Origin: Echinococcus granulosus
Lineage: Eukaryota > Platyhelminthes > Cestoda > Cyclophyllidea > Taeniidae
Assembly: GCF_000524195.1 (NCBI RefSeq)
Contig: NW_020170383.1
Location: 1,975,758-2,039,757, forward strand
Direction: 5' to 3'
DNA: 64,000 bases
Shown: positions 33,839 to 46,800 of the stretch, one piece after another
Position numbering within the stretch: the first letter of the stretch is position 1
How the letters are laid out: the number at the start of each line of letters is the position of its first letter
Notes under the pieces: model-generated
Databases searched by the model: none
What the model was told of the DNA's origin: nothing
What the model saw: the letters and a program-made list of their open reading frames with translations, nothing else
Program-made: the position numbers and the translations under genes

Positions 33839-36800
33839 TTAAACAGCCATTCTCCTGATACCGCAGTCAGGACAAAACCTTGCACTTGTGCTCGGAAATT
33901 TTGCACCGCATTCGTGACAGTAGAACCCCCTGTTAGTTCTTCGAGTCTGTGAACTCTGTCGTCCAGCTAAAGGCTCGCGTCTGGAAGCCATGTTGCTTTA
34001 GGGGAAAATTGCAACAAATACATTAAAATATCCAAATTTTACAACAATGATGCAACAAACAAGAGAAAATTGTAACAAACTGCAACGCAGCACTTAACAC
34101 TCGCACCTTTTCGGCAACGCCATGAACCGAAATTGTAGTTTACGGGATCACTTACGTCGCCCTCACAGGGATGCCACTTGGTAACACCCAACGAGGATTG
34201 GGCTTTCCAAATTTATGGTTGCTTTCTAATATCTGTTCTCTATTTCCAATACGATCAACTCGATCAAGATCAATTCGACTTCCAAACGAACCAGAACCGG
34301 TTACCCTGCTGGTGTGGGAATTATGAATTCTTGAAGATTTTCTGAAGTTTATCGATGCAATCTCGGGTACTAGTGGTGGAGGCATCCGTGGCTCAACACG
34401 TTTAGGCCAACTAACAGGTTTGCTCGCGTTATTTTTAAGTGGAGACTGAGATTTTACCAAGTTCTTGCTAAAGGCTTGAGCGTCCATGTAGTGCTGGTAA
34501 GTTCGTCCAGTTCGAAGCGTCACTGCTTGGTTGAGAAAAGCAGAATTATTATTTAAGGGAGGCGAACGATCTTTTGGAATACCCGAGGAAATATTTCTAG
34601 TGCTGCCATTGGTGTTGAGGGAAGAGTGTCGAGAAATCGCACCTCTGACTGAATGAGACGACTGCGAACGCTGAAGCTGATGGTCATCCCCAGGCATGCA
34701 AGGTTGGGTCTCTGACAGATTTGTATCACTTTTTAATGTATTTACGTAATCTAAAAGCTGATGCTGTGAGTCTTCCACATCAAAGGTGCTGTTGCAAGCA
34801 TCTTCGGGTCCAGAGGACGATGGAGGCGAGTGAGGTTTGTCGTGCAAGTATCCTGAATTGAAATCACCATACCTGCTGTGGTTTTTAGCGCCTCCTTCCG
34901 CATTTGCAGATGGCATGGGACTTCGTTTTTGTGATGAGGCTCGAGAACTAGGCTTAAAAGGACATATTTGACCTCTTAAAGACTTCTGGGAAATGGTATG
35001 CAACCTAAATTCAGATTCACTTTTATTCACGCCTCATTAAAACCAAATACATACATGACAAAAGGGTCTACAAACTACTTATTCTTGACGAATTACGCAA
35101 AATACATTTCAAAAAGTACCTGTGTTCATAAAATCAGTGATAACGAATAAAATGTTTTCGGTTCTCAAAATAACTGTTTTTGTGCGAAGTGACGAAACTC
35201 ATAGCTAACTTTAAAAACTTTTCATGCTTAAAATTCGTTTAGAAGAAGACACTTCTTTTTAAAATACCTATCTTACTCTTTTCGTTGGTGTCCTAATAGC
35301 AGTAGGAGACTCAAGACTCCGAGTTGTGTTCGACAGCGAACCTGAAAGAAGACACTTGATTCACATCGTCGTCGATATTATCATTGTCGATTGATAATAA
35401 CGCGTTAAATTCCATAAAACTCGTCCCACTTTTAGGCATTCACTCTGCTAAGACTATGGACAAATGCCGTAGTACACTGACCCATTGGTTGTGTACCCTT
35501 AATTGAGCCCTTTCTAGTCTTCAAAACAGAGTTTGGTAATTAAAACTACTTTAAGTAGAGCTTTAAATAGTCCATTGTTGTTGTGAGACCACATGTCAGG
35601 AGGGCACATGAAAACCATGGTCTTTAGATCGTGTAAAATTATTTCACAATGCCTAATCTCATTCCCTCTACCATGTTTTCCTTCTCTACAACACCGACCA
35701 TCACATCAACACATTTGTAGGCTAAAGTTAAAAGTAGTTTTAGCCTAACCATAATTCACCATCACATTAAGTAGATGAATGCAAAAAATCTTAGAAAACT
35801 TGAGAATTTTACCCACACTTCAATCTCCTTAATAACCTTCAAAAATGAATGACATACGACTCTGCGACACTGTGCAAAAGTAGTTATCAGTGATTTTGAT
35901 TTGGCGACTGCAAAATCTACTTATAATCTAAGGTTTTGACTACAGAGAATTACATAGCCTACCATCTCCCTTTCCACTCTTCGATATAGCCGGGGATTTT
36001 AACGGCTTTTGAGTCACTGATCTGCCCAATTGATCGTTTTTCCGTTGGTATGTGCTGTTCATTGCAGCAATGGGTTTTTGATCAGGCTAAAGAATTTGCA
36101 GAAACGTACAAACGGTCCGTTTTTATTCAATGATATTTATTTTGGTTTTGAAAGCAGTCACTAAGGCAATTTGCTTAGCAACCAAGCCGTGATACTACGT
36201 TCTCCTACAACTGCTTTTGTTTTGGTATAACTCTGCTTCATAATGCATGAGTTGTTAATGCGTAGCAGACACTTACGGCATTCAGAAGCTACCAAAACAC
36301 TGGAATCTAGGGAGGCATTCCACATTGTTTGAGTTAAAATTAACCTGCTATATGAAATATGAAATAAATTAAGCGTGCCGATTACCCCATTACAACTTGA
36401 ACGAGTCATTCGCTTTGGTGCATAAAATAACCGAGATGATCATTTATTTTTACAAAAAACAACCAGTGTGCATTATTTGGACCATTACTTGCACTTGAAT
36501 ATTTGAGATTTAATTGCAGCGGAGATAAATTCAATTCACAGTGAAGACCATGGTTTACTACTCTGTGCTGCCACCTAAAATTGCATTTTCATTCATACAC
36601 ATCCTTGAGTGTGCAAGCTCCATAACTTTTCACTTTATTGAGTTGTCTCAACTTATAATAATCCTCCTTTGCGGAAAAAATGCATAATTTTAGCAGGATT
36701 ACAAGGCAGAAAATACACCTCACTCTTTTAGTTGATCTGTTTGTCGTTTGCCTCATCCTTTCACGCTCCGATTTTTCCTTACAAAAAGGAATGTGACGCT

Positions 36801-38044
36801 CTGCCGCACTCTCATTAAATCTTCTGTTGCAGTACTGGCACTGGATAAGATCTGGTAGTGGTAAGAAAGTTTAAAAATTACTAAAAAGTATGTTATAGGG
36901 GCCTAAACTGGCTAAACATGTTAAATCTTGTCAAAATTTAGGTCACTCATGGGTACTTCAAAGGAGATGATAAGATCAATAACCGCTTCAATTCGTGACG
37001 CGCTAAGAGTCTAAGCAAATTTTACTCCACATACTTGCTTTTCAAGTCTTGGAAATTTTAAATCATAAGGTATTCCGGAACAAACCTGCCCCTAGAAACC
37101 TTTGGAATATAATGCTTCAGTGAAAGTGACATTTACAGCATGAGATTCGTTATACAAGAATATGGATATAGCACCTAATTTGAAGTTCCTGTCAAAATAT
37201 ACGTACAATGTTTGTGGTATTAGGTGAAACTTAAAAAAATACTTTGTACATTTATCATCAGATAAGGATACACTGAGGATTCAGTCGCATTAAAGTACAA
37301 ATTAGTTAATCAATTAAATTTAAATCTATTTAAAAACCTATATTCAAGGAAGTACTTCTGGTATCAAGCCTGGAACAATAATTTTTTCCACATAGGCTCG
37401 ATTACTATGAGGTAATGCTATTTAGTTTCTAATCGTGGATACTACTTGGAACTTATAGGGGAATGGCTGTAAAATCTTTAGTAATTTGCATAAAGGCAAG
37501 TTGGTTGCCAAAAACTCAGCTTAACAAAATTTCCACTAATCAGTTTCTGAAAAAAACTTTGTTTACCTGGATCGATTGTGGGAGGAGCCACTGGATACGG
37601 AAGGGCAGAGCCACCTTTGGACACTGCATTTTGGTATGCTTTTGCAGACCTTATTGTGTTAATAAATTCCCTGTGCTTAACTCGCCAGTTATCGCGCTTT
37701 TTTTCTGCTCTTATTAGCCTTTCGTCTTTGTTGGGTTCACGAGGCACTATTTCCCCTGGTCGGATTGTTTTACTGATTGGAATGCCTGTGCCCCTCGCCC
37801 TCATTTTACCACTGTCAAATATCTTTGGTTTTCGCTTAGAAGCTCTTTTGCAAATGTTTTCATGCTTTTCCTAAAAAACAACCATACACATCTTGTAGAA
37901 ACCTACAATGATATCAGCCCGAAATTTTCGCGAACATACGCTGCAAGGAACAAGTTCAAAACGTTCAACTAAAAGAGTTTAAGTTAAAATATGTGCTATT
38001 AGATTTTTTTATTTACCTTCCGATGTTTTGTCGTCAAAGTACAT
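33839..38044 (-). CDS. ZC2HC1A: zinc finger C2HC domain-containing protein 1 (ZC2HC1A/FAM164 family)
   Basis: Eight exons: 38044-38017, 37968-37907, 37870-37567, 36851-36724, 36086-35963, 35341-35277, 34985-34156, 33995-33839; 565 codons, all phases closed. The start gives MYFDDKTSE and then finger 1, PCSVCSRKF...HENICKR (C-x2-C...H-x4-C), which is split across two exons. The family block DNWRVKHREFINTIRSAK follows, then a Pro-rich loop (PYPVAPPTIDPD), and finger 2, IQCQYCNRRF...RHIPFC. The protein ends with FYCHECGAKFPSTSARFCPDCGIRR, two CxxC pairs as in vertebrate ZC2HC1A/B C-termini. The molecular role of the family is poorly known. The protein is much longer than the human one (325) because of a Ser/Pro/Asn-rich, probably disordered insert encoded mostly by the 830-base exon. 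ZC2HC1A versus 1B cannot be decided here. Confidence 0.93.
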
Positions 38045-38640
38045 TCTGGATTTAACCAAAACTTTGGAGGGCCAACTGGCGTATCCGCATTTGAGGCACT
38101 ACGCTTTCTGCAATAGGATGACAATTACTTTAAAACACATGAACTGCCCCTACACGAGGCAATTTGAAAGGAAAGTTCTAGGAGGACTGGACAACTAGGC
38201 ACCAATAAACTATACTACTGCGAAAACCAAATAGACGCGTAGTTGTAAGTTGACACAAATCTGCAGCTTTGAAAGGAACAAACAAAAAAACGTTAAATTT
38301 GTCTTTTGTAAGTTTAAAAAATTAGGTTAGGCAAAATGCGCAAAAAATCACAGCATAGCACAAATAATAATGTTGTCACTTGCATTTTGGTCAGGTCCCA
38401 ATCCTGTAATATGTAGTGAGACTTCAAATATTTATATTTGGTTTATTGTTACGTTAACTCTGAGAGCAATAACACACTTGCTTGAGAATCCGTCAGTCTG
38501 AAATTTTTTAAGGTAATTTTGCTTGCTGTCTTTGCTTAAATTTGAAAATGCTAATCTGAAACATTATAAAAATACTAATGTGGCATTTCATAGACTCCCT
38601 TGAAGGCAAAAAAAACACTCTCTAGCAGAACACATATATA

Positions 38641-38745
38641 TTTAGTATTCATTATGACTTAGGGCTAATAACATGAACCGAAGGCCAGTCCGTCTGGAGG
38701 CACAATTGCGGAGACCCAAATTGTGTCTTTTACTAAAACCAAGTG
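38641..38745 (-). repeat. dispersed repeat family, copy 5 (inverted)
   Basis: On the minus strand: TTTGGGTCTCCGCAATTGTG, then ACTGGCCTTCGGTTCATG and CATAATGAATAC. This matches copy 3 (CTTTGGGTCTCCGTCATTG, TGGCTGGCCTTCAAGCCATG, TGCTGAATAC) in order and spacing. Confidence 0.7.
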
Positions 38746-39490
38746 CTAAACATGGAGGTAACGAATCACACAGGCTCTCTCCTCTTTTGAGCGTAGTTCC
38801 CAGCGCTCCTCTTGGTCAACCTTCTGTGTTAGCTATCTAAACTCATTAGGTGCTGTAAGGAAACACTCGCTCACCAACTGTCAATCATCAAATTTGTGTG
38901 CAACTGAAGAGATACTTGAACGGAACTTCGCTGATTCCTCAGGACAATTCAACTGGGTCTCCACTTTCGTTCTGAATAGGAACTGGTCTCGGGAGAGGGG
39001 AATAGCGTTGGCCATTACGCGTGTTTATAGCTAGTCATGCCAATACCAACCTAAAAGCAAGGCCTTATAACAATGGACGGGTTTTGGCGCAGTTCCGTGG
39101 AGCTAGAGCTTCGCTTCCATTCCTCATTGCCACCTTTCTCCCTTCATTTGAGTGATTTCCAGCCATATTTACCTGGGTTCTACCAGCTCTTGCAGAGGTG
39201 AAGGAAATATCGCGTGTGGACTTCATTGATATCTACTGCAGATACGGTAGACAGCGCCATAACGAACATTTCCAGATGGTTAACATCTTTTAATGACTTC
39301 CCTACAGAGCACGGGACGAAGGAAGGTAGCAAAGACGGGCGCCATTTCCGGTCCTTTTTGTTATGAGTCGTCATCGATCCTCCCATTCGAGGTAATCGCC
39401 CTTCTTCCGAACAGCTAGGGTTTATCACCAAATCGGGATAAATGGGCTTTAAGATCGGGTTAGCTTTCCGTTGTCACCTATGTAGTGCCC

Positions 39491-39540
39491 GGGTCTTCCC
39501 TAAAGACGAAAGAACACAATAATACTCGGACAGAATATGT
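39491..39540 (-). repeat. dispersed repeat family, 3' fragment
   Basis: On the minus strand it reads ATTCTGTCCGAGTATTATTG, then TTCTTTCGTCTTTAGGGAAG, nearly identical to the 3' end of copies 1 and 2. The 5' part is missing or beyond recognition. Confidence 0.75.
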
Positions 39541-39730
39541 AATACTTATATTGATTAAATTTACCTTTTAAAGAAGAAGCAGGTAGTCTACTCGAGCCTC
39601 GTGATTGAGGAGTGATCAACATTTTCCGAACCAGTGAAGAGCTCAGTGTCCCCATCCTCCTAACTTGCACCTATGCCCATTGATGCTAACCAATAACTAT
39701 GTCTTATTCCAATCATCCTCTCCGTTCTAA

Positions 39731-39845
39731 GGGTATGAAGGCCAGGAAAAGATAAACGAGGATCGTACTACAATATGTATTCGACATACAGTAGAAACTA
39801 GAGCCACTGGCATGGTCCAGAGGTTGGCCCTCCCAGCAGACAATA
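39731..39845 (-). repeat. dispersed repeat family, copy 6 (inverted, diverged)
   Basis: On the minus strand: CTGCTGGGAGGGCCAACC, TGGACCATGCCAGTGG and GTCGAATACATATTG, in the order of the core of copies 1-2 (CGCTGGGAGGGTTAACC, GGGCCATGCCAATAG, CTGAATATATATTC). Confidence 0.65.
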
Positions 39846-40879
39846 GCAGAGCACTCAAATTGCCTCTTTATTAAAGCCAGAACCAAAACAACCAGCGTAC
39901 CACACCAGGCTTCGTAAGAAGTAGTGCATTCTTGACCATTCTAAAGGGTTCTCCTTCCACAGGTGATACCAAAGTTCGTGCTTTTTTCGAATCAAAATAC
40001 ATTTCGAAACTAAACCACTGCTTTTCTACCTTGCTGATATCACCAATAAATTCAGAATGAGAAAGACCTTGAAATCGAACCGAAGATCAAAGTAGAAACG
40101 ATAGTGCTGTTCTGATTCTTAGACTTTTCATTTTGCATTAGCTTTGCCCCTTTTTGATTCTTCAAGGCTGATAGTTCCGGCTAAATCCCCGTATATAGCT
40201 AGGCTACGGGAATACACTCTTCATCTGGCAAAAAATTATTGACTGAACGCGCCACCGAATGCTGCCCAGGGATGATTTGATACTCTGTTTCACCATAAAT
40301 TCAGCTGTGTAAGGTCCACATCCATAGTTGTGCTCTAACCTGGTGGCACCGCCTCCCAACACTGCACAGTCCTCCAGCTCCCTGCGCATTCCCGGTGGAT
40401 TTTTTTTACGCTGGTATGGATTGCCGTCACGCAAGGGAAACCCGAAACACCAAGCATCTAGTGCGTAACTCCACCCACCCACCGCCGTAGTCAGACTTTT
40501 CGCGTTTTAATCGGGAACAAAGGTAGTGACATCAACGACGAATCCAAGATACTTAATTTGCATTAGTTCCCGCCAACTTGATCTAATGAATGTTATTAGA
40601 CGGCCACGCACCACCAACACTGCGATTCTCAATATTTGTCAAACCGGGCATCAATATTCAATAACAATGCAGTCATTTCGAGAAGTTATTGCAGGCAGCA
40701 GTTCAAAAAATAATAAGTTAGCTTCAGCGGTAATAAAAAGCATTAAAAAAGGAACTCAGGTGAGAGCCTATTCATCGGGTCCAGGCAACACAGCACTAGG
40801 AGGAGGAAAATGAAAGCACAGCACTTTCGCCCACGCACATGCATACAGCGTCATGCGAGTGCACGTGCTCGCGCACGTT

Positions 40880-43800
40880 TTACTGAAGCCGAGAGAGTGT
40901 CAGTGGGCGAGTGCTCTTCACCGAGAGGATGAAGGGACCCTCTTGGAGCGGTTCGAAGGTCGCCACTGTTACTTTATACCGTCCTCCCGACAGTCCCGCC
41001 ATTTCCAGCATGGTGTAGCCTCGACTAAAAACAAGTATATAAATAACTTCATTTAACAAGACAGTTTCTATCGTAAGGCAAATAGGGAGTGGGAGAAGCG
41101 TGATGCAGAGGGTAGGGGAAGGGAAACGCACCGATAGTTGCCGGTGGAGAGGGAGCGCGCAGTGTTGAGGGGCGAAGAGTTAGTAAGGCTCACGACGTCC
41201 CATGTGAACCCGATGGCAAAGTCGCGCGGGCCGCGCACCTCCACCAATACCTGGTTATCCGCCTCGTTATTCGGCCACACCAACTCAAAAGTGGGATTAT
41301 TGTGGAAATTGGCGTAGTTCTGACATCCCGCTGCTGTCTCGCCCTTCCACTCTCCGTTCATCTACATGGCAGAGGCACCGAGTCAATTTTAATAGCATAA
41401 TCATGGAAGTGGTGTGATCGTCTAGCGAAACAATATCCTTCATCTGCCGTAAATATTCCAGAAAATCAGTTGACGGATACAATTTAGGAGCACAGTGTTG
41501 CTCAAAGCAGAGGAATGAGCTATAGATTCATGCACCTTCATCAGAAAAAAACCATAGCGGTATGGCTGTCTACAAATGAAAAATCTGCATAGAAAAGTTA
41601 TTCCAATCTGAATCTCACGTGTGCACAACGCAGATAACTTTTTCATAAAACTCAAACATGTCTTCAGGTAACGATATGTCAATTTCGTGCAACAAGTTCA
41701 AATTTCGACATACCTAGCTTGAACCTTTTTTCAACTTTAGCTTTTCTAGAAGTAACCATTCGAAAAGTCACTTTTGGTTCTTGCTTTCAAATGAAAAGAC
41801 TACTATAGTTGGATGACTCGCTAGCTTGATCCAAGATCGAAAATTAGCCCTCCCGCACTCCCAACAGTGTTTTACTACGCAAAAATGTGTGGAGTATCGA
41901 TTCCGAACTTCCTGCGATAGCATTTCGAACTGCGAATGGTTAACAGGATCTATCAACTCAATCCTCGGAATCGGTTAGTAAAAGCGATTTTTATGAATTT
42001 CGTATTGGACTCAAGTAAGTACAACTAACCGCATATGTGATAATCGAGATAAAGATCGTTTTGTCATGCCAGGTAAGTCTGAAGATCAGAAAAAGTCCCA
42101 TCAGCTGCACAAGTTAGTAATAGGGCATAAAGATTTGAGAATGGTTCATTTCGACCACACGTGAATACGGTAGCAGTTTTCAGTCATTATAATCATTACA
42201 TCTTATTGACATCACTGTAGTAAAGAATTATGCAACTTCAAAGCAAATTTTAATTCAAACACAAATACCTGAGGTTGCACAAAATTAAAAAAATCAGCAA
42301 AAAGATAATCTTGCATGCGTTTAACTTTGATGGGCCTTTCCCAACACCTTTCAATTAAGGCATTCCTACAAACCTATTTAAAAGGACACGAAGTTTACTT
42401 GACATAAAATCTCGTGACTTTCTATTTCTTCAACTGCTCCTTTTAATTAGACGATATCAGGTAACACGATAAAAGATGTTTCAATATTGAAGTGATTGGA
42501 GCTGAAGCGAATTACCCTGAAAAAAGTAAAGTCAATTCAATCATCTTCCATTATCAAGCCTTTTCCTATATCCCTAACAGCACGTTTTAACACGTCTAGA
42601 AGGTGGTGACAGTGGCACCTTTAATGAGTGTCACTACAGACGAAGGGTTGCTAACCCCAGGCGCAGACAGAAACGCTCACCGCCACACAAATGCACAGCA
42701 ACAAAAGAACCCACTAGCATCCACACAGTTACACCGGCTGTCATTCTAATCATGACTCAAGAGCTTAAAATAGCACCACAAGAGTGAAAGGCAAATGTGA
42801 ATGACCTTAGCAGAAAGAATCATGTACGACAGGCACGTATATGCAACAAAAACACCGATATAGTCGGCAGTACAGGAGAGGGGTATAATAGTCCTAGTGA
42901 CGACAATTTAAATCGGAGCAGGCCAGAACTGATGCCTATTTCACGCACAGACAGATGGATTGACAGAAACATGCGCATGAAGGGGGAAAAAGCCTACCGT
43001 TTTGGTAACAGTGTAAGGATCAATGATGGGACTGAATCGCATGGGAGCAGTAGAGTAGGCACGGAGAGTATACTGGATGGTAACGTTCTTCTCGTACTGG
43101 GAGACCACGAGGGTGTAGGTAACGTTACCCGGCTCCTGCACTAGTTGAATGAGGCAGTGCGGTGAGTTGATGCGTACGCTGTCCTTCAGTGGCACTGGGT
43201 CGTTAGGGTGGTAGACCTTCCGGCTCTGAATGTCCTTGTATACCACTAGCCCAATAAACTCGTTGTTGTGCGCAAAGTCATTCTACAGGCAAGAAAAAGC
43301 CTAACATACACATGGGCAGACGCGCACACGCAGCTATCCGCTTATCAACTCACTGGGTTGAGTGACTCCCTAAAGGGGAGGTAATTTCAAAGTAAATTGT
43401 TTTGTGAAGATATGCTCACTGATGAAAATACAAAGAGGGTAGGCACTGGGGAATCACAAAATAACACTTTATCGAATTATGACATTTGTGATTAAAAGAA
43501 AAAAACAGCTACCTTGTTAGTAATGTGGCGAGTGAGGAGAACCCAAACGGGAGCTTGGGACTTGGCCTGAACCTCCAAAGTATACTGTGGATTATTCGCA
43601 AATGAGTAAACGTCTTTCCTCGGTCCCTCAGAGGCGGACCACTCACTATGAATGCAAAAGGCACAGGAAACCCTGTAGATAGTAGATAATAGCTGCGTAA
43701 CCGAGCTCTTATATGTACTGTTGACAATTAAAGAAAGCTCCAAAAATTACTTCTACCACCTTCATGCCATAATTAAATTTTTTCGTAGCACTTTTACCTC

Positions 43801-46800
43801 AAGAACTTTGAGAACATTTTGAACGTCCACTAAATATCGCATCTTAGCTCAGAGGTACAAATATTGCTTCAATTGTTAACATTGGTGCATGTCAAAATAA
43901 AAAATTAACCAAATACCACGATTCTTCTAATTGAGCAAGAAAAATGTATATTGGAAATGGTAAAAAAAATAGCTCTACCTATGAACGCAGGTGGTGTAAG
44001 GGAATAGTTCGGGGTTCCAGTTGATATAAAAGACGTCAAAGAAGTAAAGGAGCGATTTGTAATCGATCCAAAATACACCATTGTCTACATAGCGAGCGCT
44101 ATTCAGATCGTAATCAAGCTTTCTTTGCATCTCGGGCGTCCAGTGTTCGGTGTCCAGATCAGAAAAGTTGCCTTTCCAGCGTGTTCGACTCCATGGATTC
44201 TTGAGAAGCAGGAGTCTTGTTTGCTAAGAGGTCAATTTGATTGGATCAAAATACACCTCTCTACGCTGAATAATCCGACAATTTCAAAAACGCTTTTTTA
44301 GTGCATATTACATATAAAGTAGGTGAGAAACTTTTTATAAAGAATCATTTATTATACGGCAACGTTCACCAGTATGGAAGAAAAATGACATAACCTGAAA
44401 AGTGGGATTCTGATAGCAAGAAATTGCACAATAATCATAGAAATGTGAGGCAAACAATTTCCAGAGCGGTCCACACGCTCAGCAACCAAAAAAACAACTT
44501 CCAAAGAGGGATGGCAATCGTATTTCAATGCGCCAAGTAAGTACTTTTGGTTTACACCAAAACTGGCGGTGACACGAGATGCAGCACACTCTTACCAACA
44601 AAACAAGCAACACAACGATTGATTGAAGCACATGGAAAATAGAGCTGGCAAGGCCTCAGAGGATATTAAACGCGTCATGAGTAAGAACTCACCATACAAA
44701 GATATTCCACGTGAAATCGCAACCTAAAAAACTAATGTCAATATTCCCTCCTATAATGAAACAATCACCCAGTATATGTTCTAAAGCTTGAAGACGACAA
44801 TCCTTACATAAGTTGCGACACAACCAAGACAAGCACAAGGATATCACCTCTATCCTCAATCAATATCCATGCTCAAATTTTGAAATGGAACAGATTAAAA
44901 TTGAAGTAAATTTTCTGGGTCAATGATACCCATTGGGCTTAAAATTTCGTAGTACGGAGCCAAATCCATCACTCGCAGTAGCAGAATCGGAAAGTGTTGA
45001 TAGCGCAAAAAGTACGAATTAATGGGTTCCGCAATGCAATGTTATCAAGCGATGCTACGGCGGATGGTGAATTTTTGGCGTCATTAAAATGTGCGTGTGT
45101 GAAGACAGCAAGGTAGTATTCACACTTACATCGACTTGCCGCATGTCCAGGAGAGCATAGGCATGAGTGGGAACCAAACCACTGCGCTGTTCGACTTCCG
45201 GAGTGAGCAGTCCTGTCGCTACAGTAACCAGACAATGGCCTCGGTGAAATCGCTTCTCCAAACGCCGAAACTCGCGGTCTGCATCGAATTCGTTAGTGCC
45301 GCTCGACTTTATCGAGATGCGCTCTGGAATCCAGCCCGTCAATGCGTGCAAGTCGATATTCTGAGGAATGTTATTTTTATATTTAGTTTTTTTTATCGAA
45401 ATGCTACAATCCTAACATACAATAACCAAACCGATGTAACCTTAAGAAAAAAATTTCACATGTGAGGCATTTAATAATTTAAATGAATGCTAAATCTACA
45501 GCACCAATGCCAGTATGAAAAAGTGACTTTACTGACAACGCTAATCAAGTGTCGTAGCGTGCCTTCAAGTAGTTGATTATCCTAATTTTAGCTACTAGTT
45601 ACCACCTTCAAAAGAGAATACAAATTAAGCCAATAAAAGGCAAATTCCTTGCGGTTTCGGTTATAAAACCAACCGAATTTGAACCGGGGAAGTCGTAACC
45701 GCCCATAACCTTCATATAGGCTTTCTCGAGGAGGGAGACCCAGAGTTCATTTTTGTTGGTCGAAAAGGAGCACAACAGCTCGTCGTGGTAGCCCATGGGT
45801 AACCGATCGTCAATAATTATCTAAATTGCATAAAAAATAGGGTGTCAGTAGAAAGCCCAAGTGCATGCCACCCAACGTGTTCAGCACTTAAGAGGGTTAT
45901 TCAATAAACCTCACAAATTTACGAACAATAAAAAGTGCGACCACAAAAAGCAACGGAGACACCAATGAGCTGTCAAACCAAAAATAGCACCCCTGAGCTA
46001 GACGATACGAAGAACTTACTTTCCGAGGAACACCATTCAAGTGCAATTTTACCATGTACTTCCCACATGGATTGTAGACGGGCTCACCATTCTTTTTTTG
46101 TGGGTAAATAATGCTGCAATTGAACGAAAATGGATTGGGACGATAATTAATGTGCAGACTAACTTAAATGTAGATAAAGCGTCGAAAACAAACCATTTAA
46201 AACGGATCGAAACAAATGACTTATCAAGAGAGTTTGAGAGGGCGACAGCATAATTAAAATTACATGTTTCTGACTTTTGAAGCACGAATATTTCATAGTA
46301 AGTAATAAAGGTAGGGCAGAAGAAGATATTGGGGGTAATAAGTGCACAATACGTACTTGGTTATGAGACGCTTTTTAAACCTGCGTTCATACTGAGCAGC
46401 GACAGCCATCGAGGCCACAAAAGAACAATCAGTTACACAGGTTTGACGAATCGGAAAACAGGAAACTGTGATAATCATTGTCGGGTCGTTCAAAAAATCA
46501 CTCGGCCGCACCCACTTAACGAAGCTAGACCGCTGTTTAGAAGACAAAGCAATCAGCCCATGCTGATCCCTAAAATAAAAATCACAAAATAAAATTTTTC
46601 ACTGATTTTATGGACTGGTTAAATCCGATTATTGAACCAATGATAAAGATACATACAGCAATGTGAGGATCTCGAATAAATAAAACTATGTACACAACCT
46701 ATCATTACACAAGACTAATCATAAATAAAAAGATATGCTTGTCTTACATAAACGGTTGAGCAAAGGCGAACCGCTCATGACTGTCGACTACGTCAAGAAA

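Larger units (their letters stand above)
38045..40879. other. intergenic spacer rich in old repeats
   Basis: About 2.8 kb between the 5' end of ZC2HC1 and the 3' end of calpain-7, both on the minus strand. It contains at least two to three diverged inverted copies of the dispersed repeat (38641-38745, 39491-39540, 39731-39845). The minus-strand frame 40204-40482 and plus-strand frame 40526-40813 have no domain I recognise and no exon signals tying them to neighbours. They may be decayed mobile-element sequence. Confidence 0.45.

Noticed and set aside
40204..40482. 92-codon minus-strand frame just downstream of calpain-7
   Set aside because: No domain recognised and not in phase with any exon; at most decayed repeat sequence.
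40526..40813. 95-codon plus-strand frame, considered as a retroelement remnant
   Set aside because: No reverse transcriptase or endonuclease motif is visible.
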